A stretch of DNA of 64,000 nt. Origin: Streptomyces sp. NBC_01551. Its GTDB lineage: Bacteria > Actinomycetota > Actinomycetes > Streptomycetales > Streptomycetaceae. The notes beneath the pieces were generated by a model. The model was not told the origin of the DNA. It saw only the letters and a program-made list of their open reading frames with translations, and did not search any database. Below, one piece after another: positions 51,549 through 61,178 of this stretch (position 1 is its first letter; each line of letters starts with the position of its first letter). Location of the stretch: positions 2,571,001-2,635,000 of the forward strand of contig NZ_JAPEPX010000001.1 of NCBI RefSeq assembly GCF_026339935.1, in the 5' to 3' direction. Both the position numbers and the translations under genes were made by a program.

Positions 51549-53054
51549 ATGACCGATCCGTTCGGGTTCATGAAGATCCCGCGGCGTCCCGTGCCCGCTC
51601 GGCCCGTGGTGGAGCGGCTCGCGGACTGGCGGGAGGTGTACGCGGGGCAGGCGCTGCTCCCGCTCGTCTCCGAGCAGGCCGACCGGTGCATGGACTGCGG
51701 TCTGCCCTTCTGCCACAGCGGGTGCCCGCTGGGGAACCTGATCCCCGAGTGGAACGCGTACGCGGCCCGCGGCAACTGGCGCGCCGCCTACGACCGGCTG
51801 CACGCCACCAACAACTTCCCCGAGGTGACCGGCCGGCTCTGCCCGGCCCCCTGCGAGGACGCCTGCGTGCTGTCGATCAACGCGGACCCGGTGACGATCA
51901 AGAACGTGGAGCAGGCCATCGCCGACGAGGGCCTGCGCCGCGGCTACCTCGCGCCGCGCCCCCCGGAGCGGCTCAGCGGGAAGACCGTCGCGGTCATCGG
52001 CTCCGGCCCCGCCGGGCTGGCCGCCGCGCAGCAGCTGACGCGCGCCGGGCACACCGTCGCCGTGTACGAGCGCTCCGACCGCCTCGGCGGGCTGCTGCGC
52101 TACGGGATACCGGAGTTCAAGCTGGAGAAGGCGCAGCTGGAGCTGCGGATCGGGCAGATGCGGGAGGAGGGGACCGTCTTCCGTACGGGGGTGGACGTCG
52201 GGGGCCGGGCCGGGGAGGACGGCGAGGCCCTGGACGCGGCGCGGCTGCGCCGGCGGTTCGACGCCGTGGTCGTCGCGGTCGGCGCCCTGGAGGGCCGGGA
52301 GCTGCCCGTACCCGGTCGGGAGCTCCACGGCATCCACCCGGCCATGGAGTACCTGACCTGCGCGAACCGGGTCCAGGAAGGGGACTACCCAGTGTCCCCG
52401 GTCAGCGCCGAGGGGCGGCACGTGGTGATCGTCGGCGGCGGGGACACCGGCTCGGACTGCCTGGGCACCGCGCTGCGGCAGGGCGCGCTCTCCGTGGTCC
52501 AGCTGGACATCAACCCGCTGCCCGGCGAGAGCCGGCCGGACCACCAGCCGTGGCCGGTGTACCCCAAGGTCTACCGGATCTCCCACGCCCACGAGGAGGC
52601 GCGCGGCCGCGAGGGACGCGACCCCCGGCTGTTCGCCAGCGCCACCCTGCGCTTCGAGGGCGACGCGGCGGGCCGGGTGCGGGCCCTGCGGCTGACCGCC
52701 GTGGAACCGGTGACCCGGCGGCCGCGCGGCAACAGCGAGCGCGTCCTGCCGGCCGGGCTGGTCCTGCTGGCGCTCGGTTTCAGCGGCCCTGAGCACGCCG
52801 GTGGTCTGGCCGACGGGCTCGGCCTGACCCGGGACGCCCGCGGCGCCTTCGCCCGTAGCGCCGGGTTCGCGGCCCTCGGCGGCCCCCGGTCCTCGGGGGT
52901 GTTCGTCGCGGGCGACGCGGGACGGGGCCAGTCCCTGGTGGTGTGGGCCATCGCCGAGGGCCGGTCGGCGGCCGCCGCAGTCGACCGCTACCTCACCGGG
53001 ACCACCGAACTGCCCGCGCCGGTCACGGCGTACGACGTCCCGATGACGGCCTGA
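51549..53054 (+). CDS. gltD: Glutamate synthase small subunit
   Basis: 501 residues, cytoplasmic. NADPH- and FAD-binding beta subunit of glutamate synthase: N-terminal iron-sulfur Cys cluster (RCMDCGLPFCHSGCPLGNLIPEWN, CPAPCEDACVL), FAD motif VIGSGPAGLAAAQQL and NADPH motif VIVGGGDTGSDC. GAGGGAGG precedes the ATG. The large subunit gltB is not adjacent within this window, so this may be a stand-alone or second copy. The lanthipeptide cluster begins just after it. Confidence 0.93.
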   Translation: MTDPFGFMKIPRRPVPARPVVERLADWREVYAGQALLPLVSEQADRCMDCGLPFCHSGCPLGNLIPEWNAYAARGNWRAAYDRLHATNNFPEVTGRLCPAPCEDACVLSINADPVTIKNVEQAIADEGLRRGYLAPRPPERLSGKTVAVIGSGPAGLAAAQQLTRAGHTVAVYERSDRLGGLLRYGIPEFKLEKAQLELRIGQMREEGTVFRTGVDVGGRAGEDGEALDAARLRRRFDAVVVAVGALEGRELPVPGRELHGIHPAMEYLTCANRVQEGDYPVSPVSAEGRHVVIVGGGDTGSDCLGTALRQGALSVVQLDINPLPGESRPDHQPWPVYPKVYRISHAHEEARGREGRDPRLFASATLRFEGDAAGRVRALRLTAVEPVTRRPRGNSERVLPAGLVLLALGFSGPEHAGGLADGLGLTRDARGAFARSAGFAALGGPRSSGVFVAGDAGRGQSLVVWAIAEGRSAAAAVDRYLTGTTELPAPVTAYDVPMTA

Positions 53055-53071
53055 GACTCGCCGCGAACGAC

Positions 53072-53126
53072 GTTGATCCGGCGTCGATCCCGCGTCGAAC
53101 GTACGTCGTTCCGGGCTTCGTACGGT
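53072..53126 (+). promoter_or_regulatory. SARP-type operator and promoter of the lanthipeptide precursor gene
   Basis: Four heptamers at strict 11-bp spacing: GTTGATC (53072), GTCGATC (53083), GTCGAAC (53094), GTCGTTC (53105). Nine bases later a -10 box TACGGT (53121-53126). This matches the known SARP arrangement of direct heptamer repeats with the last one about 8 bp before the -10. The same layout occurs at 60856-60899. Confidence 0.8.
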
Positions 53127-53200
53127 TCTCACATGCCGCCGGGGACAAGCCCGGAGGACGCCGCCGGAGACGGGGGCACACCGCGAAACGAGGAGACGTC

Positions 53201-53326
53201 ATGACCAACGTCAACGAGCTGTTCGAGCTGGACATCATCGAGATCGCCGCCCCCGTCGAGGACGAGCAGGCCGACGCCCAGGCCGCGACCGGCTCCTGGC
53301 CGTACTACTGCCGGACCACCATCTAA
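53201..53326 (+). CDS. lanA: Class I lanthipeptide precursor peptide
   Basis: 41 residues, starting at an ATG with GAGGAG six bases upstream. The acidic leader contains FELD (8-11), the F-x-L-D box that class I LanB enzymes bind, then IIEIAAPVEDEQADAQAA. The likely core is TGSWPYYCRTTI (30-41): one Cys (37), with Ser32 or Thr30 as ring partner and Thr39, Thr40 open to dehydration. Directly followed by lanB and lanC. The exact leader cleavage site is not visible. Confidence rests on position, leader motif, RBS and the enzymes next to it. Confidence 0.85.
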   Translation: MTNVNELFELDIIEIAAPVEDEQADAQAATGSWPYYCRTTI

Positions 53327-53368
53327 GGACCGGTCCCGCAGAACCTGAAGTACCAGCAGTACCCACTG

Positions 53369-53398
53369 GTGAGGCGGCCCGCCCTCGGGCCGCCTCAC
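53369..53398 (+). terminator. Attenuator-like hairpin between precursor and lanB
   Basis: Perfect 13-bp stem (53369-53381 with 53386-53398), loop CCCT, followed by TTGTT. Partial termination here would give more precursor mRNA than enzyme mRNA, a common RiPP arrangement. Confidence 0.7.
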
Positions 53399-53429
53399 TT
53401 GTTCCCCGGCTCTTTCCTGGAGGCTCCCC

Positions 53430-56400
53430 GTGGCGGCACCCGCACCCCACCCGGGCGGTGACACCCCTGATCCGTCGACGTTCCGTTGCGCCGACACCCT
53501 GCTGTTCCGGGCCGCGCCCCGGCCGCCGGAGCCCGCCGGCACCGAGCCGGACGAGCCCGGCGACCGGGAGGCGGACCTGCGGGCCCGGCTCCGGGCCGCC
53601 GCGGCCGACACCCGGCTCCTGGAGGCGGTCTCGCTGGCGAGCCCGTCGCTGAGCCGTACCCTCGACGCGGTGCTCGCCGGGGAGCCGGTCCGCGTCAAGC
53701 AACTGCGCCGCGCCGTACGGGCACTGGCCCGCTACCGGCTGCGGATGTCCGGCCGGGCCACGCCGTTCGGGACGATGGCCGGGGTCGCCGCGATCGGCTT
53801 CGCCGAGACGGCCAAGGTCGGCTGGGGCGAGCGCCACCGCAAGGCCGTCCGGCCCGACATGGGCTGGCTGACCGAGGTGGTGGCCGCCCTGGAGCGGGAG
53901 CCCGCCGTCCTGCGGCCGCTGCGCGTCGTCACCAACGACCTGTGCTTCGTACGGGGCGACCGGCTGGTCGTCCCCTACGTCCCGGCGCCCGGGGCCGGCG
54001 TCCGGCCGGCCGCCCAGGAGGTCTCCGTGCGGGCGGGCGAGGTGGTGCGGCGCGTGGCCGAACGCGCCGCCGCGCCCGTGCGGTTCGGGGACCTGCTCGC
54101 CGAGCTCCTCGCCGCGTACCCCGGGGCGGCCGCGGCCACCGTGGAGCGGTTGCTCGTTGACCTGATCGGCTCCGAGGTGCTGCTGACGGAGCTGCGCCCG
54201 CCGCTGGACGGCGCCGATCCGCTGGGTCACGTACGGGGGCTGCTGGCGCGGGAGGGTGAGCCGCTGCCCGAAGACGTGAGGCGGATCGCCGACGAACTAG
54301 CCGTGATTCACGGTGAGTTGGACGCGTACGCGGCGGCCCCGCTGGGCTCCGGGCTCGCGGTGCGGGATTCCGCGCGCCGCCGGATGGCCGGCCTGCACCC
54401 CGCCGATCAGCTGCTCCAGGTGGACCTCGGGCTCGACGTGGACGTCCGGCTGCCGGACGTCGTGCGCGCCGAGGTGGAGCGGGCCGCCGAGGCCCTGTGG
54501 CGGCTGGCCTCCGCACGGCCGGGGCCGGCCCATCTGCGCCAGTACCACGAGGACTTCCTGGAACGCTACGGCGCCGGACGCTCCGTACCGCTCAAGGAAC
54601 TCCTCGATCCGGACACCGGCCTCGGCGGTCCGGCCGGGTACCGGCTGCCCGCCACCGCGCGGACCCTGCGCGGCGGGCCGGCCGACCCGACCGGGCCGCA
54701 GGAGCAGGACCGGCTGCTGACCGAGCTCGCCCAGGAGGCTTCGCTGAGCGGTGAGCGGGAGATCGTGCTGGACGACGTACTGCTGGCGCGGCTGGCCGGG
54801 GACGGTGGCGGGGGTGGTCGCGGGGGCGGTGCCCCGGTGCCACCGCCCTCCTTCGAGATCCTGGCGCAGCTGCTCGCCGACACCCCCGAGGCCCTCGCCG
54901 ACGGGGACTTCCGGCTGGTCGTCACCGGTGGGGCGCGTACGGCCGGCGCGCACGCCGGACGCTTCGGGTCCGTGCTGGGCGCCGACGACGCCGACGTCAC
55001 CGAGCTGGTCCGGCGGGTGCCCGGGGGCGCGCCGGGCGCCGTCGCCGCGCAGCTGCGGTTCCCGCCGCCGCGCGGCGCGACCGCCAACGTGGCGCTGGTC
55101 CCGCGCCGCCTGGAGCACACCCTCACCCTGGGCGCGTTCGCGGACCGGGGTGACGGCGGTGACGGCGCAGACGGTGGCGGCAGCGGTGGCGGCAGCGACC
55201 TGGGCGTGTCCGACCTGGCCGTCGTCGCCGACGTGCACCGGCTCGCCGTGGTCGCGCCCCGGCTGGGCCGCGAGGTCGTCCCCGTCGTCCCCAGCATGCT
55301 CGCGACGGTCTGGCACGCGCCGAACGCGGCCCGGTTCCTGCACGAGGTGACCGAGAACGGCCTCCCGGCCTGGCCGCGCTGGCGCTGGGGCACCGCCGAC
55401 ACCCTGCCCTACCTGCCGAGGGTGCGGCGCGGCCGCACCGTGCTCGCCCTGGCCCGCTGGCGCCCGACAGACCCGGCGCTCCAGGACCGGACCACCGCCC
55501 CGGGCGACTGGGAGCGGCTCTTCGACGCCTGGCGCTCCCGGTGGCGGGTGCCCGACCGGGTCGAGAGCGTCAACGGGGACAACCGCATCGCCCTCGACCT
55601 GCGGCGGCCCTTCCACCGCGCGCTGCTGCGCGACGAGTGGCTGCGCCGGCCCGGCGGCGCCCTCCAGGAGCTGCCGGTGAGCTGCGGGCACGGGTGGGGG
55701 TGGCTGGCCGACGGTGTGGAGCCGCAGGGGGCCGCGGGCCGGGTCAACGAGATCGCGTTCCCGCTGGTCCGGGCGGCGGCCGCCGCTCCGGCCCTGCGGC
55801 CGGTTGCCGCGCCCGCGCCCCGGCGCGCCCGTACCGCCCACGCTCCCGGCTCGCGGTGGCTGTACGCGAAGGTGTACGGCTCGGCCGAGCGCCAGGACGA
55901 GATCCTCGCACGCCGGCTGCCGCAACTGCTGGAGCAGCTGCCCGGGGCGGTCGACCGCTGGTTCTACCTCCGCTACGTCGACCCGGACGCCCATCTGCGG
56001 CTGCGCTTCCACGGCGACCCCGCCGTGCTCACCGGGGAGCTGCTGCCCCGGCTGAGCGCCTGGTCGGACCGGCTCGCCGCCGACGGGCTCGGGGGCCGGC
56101 TGGTCCTGGACACCTACGAACCCGAACTCGAACGCTACGGGGGGCCCGGCGCGGCGGCCGCCGCCGAGCGCGCCTTCCACGCCGACAGCGTCGCCTGCCT
56201 GGAGCAGGCCGCGCTGCTGGAGCGCCGCGAACTGACCCTGGACCGGACCGTGCTGACCGCCCTCGGGTACATCGACCTGGCCTGCCGCCTCGCCGGTACG
56301 GCACAGGGCGTGCGCCACCTCGTCGAGCGCGCGGCGCCGCCCGGGGCCGCCGAGCCCGCGCGCGCCGCCAAGGACCTGGCCCGCGAGCTGGCCGACCCGC

Positions 56401-56657
56401 TCGGCGGCTGGCGTCAGCTGCGCGCCCTGCCCGGCGGCCCGGCGCTGCTGGCCTGCTGGGAGCGGCGCGCGCCCGCCCTGGCCGGGTACGGGGCGCTGCT
56501 GCGGGAAGTCGGCTCCGGCCCGGGGCCGTTGGACGCGCTGCTGCACATGCACCACAACCGGCTGACCGGCATCGACCGCCCCGCCGAGGAGCGCTCCTTC
56601 GCCCTGGCCGCCGTGGCGCTGCGCAGCCGCCTCGACCGAGCGCGGGCGCAGGCGTGA
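53430..56657 (+). CDS. lanB: Class I lanthipeptide dehydratase, full-length LanB
   Basis: 1075 residues. The N-terminal glutamylation domain (Lant_dehydr_N, about 40-740: RYRLRMSGRATPFGTMAGV, RQYHEDFLERYG) transfers Glu from Glu-tRNA to Ser/Thr of the precursor. The C-terminal elimination domain (SpaB_C, about 810-1070: WLYAKVYGSAERQDEIL, WFYLRYVDPDAHLRLRFHG) removes it to give Dha/Dhb. Both domains are fused, as in NisB, unlike split thiopeptide enzymes. GTG start at 53430 with GGAGG seven bases upstream. Two Gly-rich linkers (about residues 455-470, 575-590). Its stop is TGA inside GTGA, next to the lanC start. Confidence 0.93.
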   Translation: MAAPAPHPGGDTPDPSTFRCADTLLFRAAPRPPEPAGTEPDEPGDREADLRARLRAAAADTRLLEAVSLASPSLSRTLDAVLAGEPVRVKQLRRAVRALARYRLRMSGRATPFGTMAGVAAIGFAETAKVGWGERHRKAVRPDMGWLTEVVAALEREPAVLRPLRVVTNDLCFVRGDRLVVPYVPAPGAGVRPAAQEVSVRAGEVVRRVAERAAAPVRFGDLLAELLAAYPGAAAATVERLLVDLIGSEVLLTELRPPLDGADPLGHVRGLLAREGEPLPEDVRRIADELAVIHGELDAYAAAPLGSGLAVRDSARRRMAGLHPADQLLQVDLGLDVDVRLPDVVRAEVERAAEALWRLASARPGPAHLRQYHEDFLERYGAGRSVPLKELLDPDTGLGGPAGYRLPATARTLRGGPADPTGPQEQDRLLTELAQEASLSGEREIVLDDVLLARLAGDGGGGGRGGGAPVPPPSFEILAQLLADTPEALADGDFRLVVTGGARTAGAHAGRFGSVLGADDADVTELVRRVPGGAPGAVAAQLRFPPPRGATANVALVPRRLEHTLTLGAFADRGDGGDGADGGGSGGGSDLGVSDLAVVADVHRLAVVAPRLGREVVPVVPSMLATVWHAPNAARFLHEVTENGLPAWPRWRWGTADTLPYLPRVRRGRTVLALARWRPTDPALQDRTTAPGDWERLFDAWRSRWRVPDRVESVNGDNRIALDLRRPFHRALLRDEWLRRPGGALQELPVSCGHGWGWLADGVEPQGAAGRVNEIAFPLVRAAAAAPALRPVAAPAPRRARTAHAPGSRWLYAKVYGSAERQDEILARRLPQLLEQLPGAVDRWFYLRYVDPDAHLRLRFHGDPAVLTGELLPRLSAWSDRLAADGLGGRLVLDTYEPELERYGGPGAAAAAERAFHADSVACLEQAALLERRELTLDRTVLTALGYIDLACRLAGTAQGVRHLVERAAPPGAAEPARAAKDLARELADPLGGWRQLRALPGGPALLACWERRAPALAGYGALLREVGSGPGPLDALLHMHHNRLTGIDRPAEERSFALAAVALRSRLDRARAQA

Positions 56658-56700
56658 GCGCGCGGGGGACGACGCCCTGCGCGGGCGGGCCGCCGCCGCC

Positions 56701-57957
56701 GTGGCGAGCGTCGCCCGGCGGCTCGCGCACCCCGGGGCGGCGGAGCATCCGGACGTGTCCGCGTTCCGCGCGGCGAGCCTCAGCGACGGCGCGCCGGGCA
56801 TCACGCTGCTCCACGCCGAGCTGGCGCGCACGGACGCGGCCCACCGGGACGCCGCCCAGCGGTGGGTACGGCGCGCCGCCGCGCTCACCGCGCTCGCCGG
56901 GAAGGCGCCGGCCCCCGGCCCGCAGGGGCTGTACGGGCCGCTGGCCGCGCTGTCGTTCGCCCTGCACCGGGCGGCGGCCGGCCCGGGCGCGCAGAGCACG
57001 GCCCGCGCCCACCTGCGCGACCAGGTGGCCGAACTGGCGAACGCCCGCGCCGCCCGCGAGGAACGCCGCCTCGGCGAGAACCCCGGCGGCGCCTGCGGGT
57101 TCACGAGTTTCACCGCGTACGACGTGATCAGCGGGCAGAGCGGGCTCGGGGCGCATCTGCTGGAGGTGGGCCGACCGGCCGAGGCCGCGCTCGGGCGGGT
57201 GCTGCGGGCGCTGGGGGCGCTCGGCAGGCCCGTGCCCGCCCCCGACCGGATGCTGCCCGGCTGGTGGGTGGCGCTCGACGGCGCCTCGTACCGCCCGGTG
57301 GCCCCGGCGGACGGGCACGCCAACCTGGGCATGGCCCACGGCGTGCCCGGCCCGCTGGCGCTGCTGGCCCTCGCCTGGCGGCAGGGGGTACGGGTGCCCG
57401 GCCAGCGGGCCGCGATCACCGGCCTCGCCGAATGGCTCCTCGCCCGGCGCCGCGCGGACGACGCCGGCTCCTGGTGGCCCGGCCAGGTGTCCCTGGGGCC
57501 CGCGCAGCCGGAGCCCGGCCGGCCCTCCTGGTGCTACGGGACCCCGGGCATCGCCCGGGCCCTGCAGCTGGCGGGCCTCGCCCTGGAGGTGCCGCACTGG
57601 CAGGAGGCCGCCGTCGGGGCGCTGCGGGCCGCGCTGGTCCGCGCCGACCTGGCGCAGACGGCCGAGGCCGGGCTCTGCCACGGGCTGGCCGGGCTGCTCC
57701 AGATCACCTGGCGCACCGCCCGCGACAGCGGCGACCCCGAACTCGCGGCGCACCTGCCGCGGCTGGCCGCCCGGCTGCTGGAACTCGTCGACGAGGACGC
57801 GCCGTTCGCCTTCGCCACCGCCCCGGGCGAGCGCCCGCCCGACGAGCACCCGGGCGGTTTCCTCACCGGCGCCGCCGGGGCGGCGCTCGCCCTGCACACC
57901 TTCGCCTCGGACAGCGCGCCCGCGACCCGCTGGGACCGCGCGCTGCTGCTGGCCTGA
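56701..57957 (+). CDS. lanC: Lanthipeptide cyclase LanC; start probably at 56654 across a frame break
   Basis: Zinc-dependent cyclase that adds Cys thiol to Dha/Dhb to form (methyl)lanthionine. Zinc ligands: Cys in WCYGTPG (codon 57532-57534) and Cys-His in LCHGLAG (57676-57681). Also GLYGPLAAL, SGQSGLGAHLL and AHGVPGPLALLALAW, typical LanC blocks. The readable frame begins at a GTG at 56701 (418 residues) without a ribosome binding site. A coupled GTGA start at 56654 is in another frame; one extra G in the five-G run at 56664-56668 gives MSARGDDALRGRAAAAVAS and 434 residues, the usual LanC N-terminus. Confidence 0.9.
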   Translation: MASVARRLAHPGAAEHPDVSAFRAASLSDGAPGITLLHAELARTDAAHRDAAQRWVRRAAALTALAGKAPAPGPQGLYGPLAALSFALHRAAAGPGAQSTARAHLRDQVAELANARAAREERRLGENPGGACGFTSFTAYDVISGQSGLGAHLLEVGRPAEAALGRVLRALGALGRPVPAPDRMLPGWWVALDGASYRPVAPADGHANLGMAHGVPGPLALLALAWRQGVRVPGQRAAITGLAEWLLARRRADDAGSWWPGQVSLGPAQPEPGRPSWCYGTPGIARALQLAGLALEVPHWQEAAVGALRAALVRADLAQTAEAGLCHGLAGLLQITWRTARDSGDPELAAHLPRLAARLLELVDEDAPFAFATAPGERPPDEHPGGFLTGAAGAALALHTFASDSAPATRWDRALLLA

Positions 57958-57997
57958 CCCACGGATCCGCATCATGCCGACACAGAGAAGAGGCCCC

Positions 57998-58950
57998 ATG
58001 CGCCGGGACGAACTCACCCGCTGGGTGGGCGACACGGACGCCTTCCTCGACCGCCACTGGCGTTCCGCTCCCGCCGTCTTCCGGCCCGGCGCCGACGCCG
58101 GACCGGCCGCCCCGCTCTCCCTGGAGGAGATCGACGCGGCCGTCGCGGGCGGGCTGCTGCGCGTGCCGCACCTCGAACTCGCCCGGGCGGGCGACCCGGT
58201 GCACTCCTCCCGCTACACCCGGGCCCGCACCGTCGCGGGGGTCACCACCCCCGGGTACGCCGACCCGGACCGGGTACGGGAGCTGCTCGCCGAGGGCGCC
58301 ACCCTGGTGCTGCGCAACGTCGAGCACTGGCATCCGGCGACGCGGGCGCTGACCCGCCGCCTGGAGGGCGAACTCGGCCGCCGTGTCGAGGCGTTCGCCT
58401 TCGTCACCCCGCCGGGCGCGCAGGGCCTGGACCTGCACCGCGACGACGCCGACGTGCTGCTGCTCCAGGGCACCGGCAGCAAGCGCTGGACGGTCCGCGG
58501 CGGCCCCACCGGCCCCGACTGGGGTCCGGGCGAGGTCGCCGACGGGGGCCCGGCCCTGCTCGCGGACACCCTGGGCCCGGGGGAGGTGCTGTACATCCCC
58601 CGGGGCTTCGCCCACGAGGCGGTGGGCAGCGAGGGACTCTCCTCACACCTCTCCCTCACGATCCGGGAGGTGGGCACCCAGCAGCTGTTCGCCTCGTTGC
58701 AGCGCCTGTTGCTGGACGGGCTGCCGCTGCCGGCCCGCCCGTTGGACGAGGCCGCCCTGCACGCGGCCGCCGAGCTGCTGCTGGAGCGGTTCCGGACCCG
58801 GCTGCCGGAGCTGACCGCCGCGGCCCTGCTGGACCACGCGCGCCGCGCGCAGCTCGCCGAGGGCGCGGTGCCCGGGCTCGGCGGGGACCCGGGGATCGCG
58901 GCGCTGGCCGCGCGGCTCGGGTCACCGCGGGACCCGGCGGCGAGCGCCGC

Positions 58951-58954
<4 letters not shown>
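57998..58954 (+). CDS. JmjC/cupin-4 type Fe(II)/2-oxoglutarate oxygenase
   Basis: 318 residues. Cupin-4 (JmjC, ROX-like) domain with iron ligands His147 and Asp149 (LHRDDADVLLLQGTGSKRW) and His206 (IPRGFAHEA). Proteins of this fold hydroxylate ribosomal proteins or peptides using Fe(II) and 2-oxoglutarate. Between lanC and the exporter, it most likely hydroxylates the lanthipeptide core; which residue is unknown. The ATG at 57998 (MRRDELTRWVGD) has AAGAGG upstream; an ATG at 57974 is less likely. Stop overlaps the exporter start (ATGA). Confidence 0.87.
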
Positions 58955-60840
<1,886 letters not shown>

Positions 60841-60855
60841 CCAGGGATTTCGGGC

Positions 60856-60899
60856 GTTGATCCGGCGTTGATCCGAAATAGACGCGGCCTTCGGATACT
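60856..60899 (+). promoter_or_regulatory. SARP-type operator and promoter of the small secreted protein
   Basis: Heptamers GTTGATC (60856), GTTGATC (60867) and a weaker ATAGACG (60878), each 11 bp apart; nine bases later a -10 box GATACT (60894-60899). Spacing to the -10 is the same as at the precursor promoter. Confidence 0.72.
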
Positions 60900-60937
60900 T
60901 GTCCCGACCACGCTCTTCCGAAGAAGGACTGATCGAC

Positions 60938-61162
60938 ATGACCAGTACGCAGAAGCCCGCCTCGGCAGCCCGTTCCGCCCTCGTCCGCCGGAGCCGTGCC
61001 CTCCTCGCGGCGGGCGGCCTGGCCCTGGGTCTCGTACTGGCCGGGGCCGGCGCGGCGAGCGCCGACGCACCGCCGCCGCCGCCGTACATCAGTGAGCAGC
61101 TCGGCGACCTGGCACCCCCGCAGGACCTCCAGGAAGGCAACTGGAACAGCACCGGCTCCTGA
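60938..61162 (+). CDS. Small secreted protein of the lanthipeptide cluster
   Basis: 74 residues, ATG at 60938 with GAAGGA upstream. A twin-Arg-like start (VRRSRALLAAGGLALGLVLAGAGAASA) is a signal peptide; cleavage before DAPPPPP leaves about 32 residues with no Cys (YISEQLGDLAPPQDLQEGNWNSTGS). It has its own SARP-type promoter. Not recognised. It could be a carrier, an immunity or processing helper, or a second secreted product. Confidence 0.7.
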   Translation: MTSTQKPASAARSALVRRSRALLAAGGLALGLVLAGAGAASADAPPPPPYISEQLGDLAPPQDLQEGNWNSTGS

Positions 61163-61178
61163 CCGGCCGCGCCGCGGC

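Noticed and set aside
53235..54230. Minus-strand open frame opposite lanB
   Set aside because: No start context and low-complexity composition; lanB is certain.
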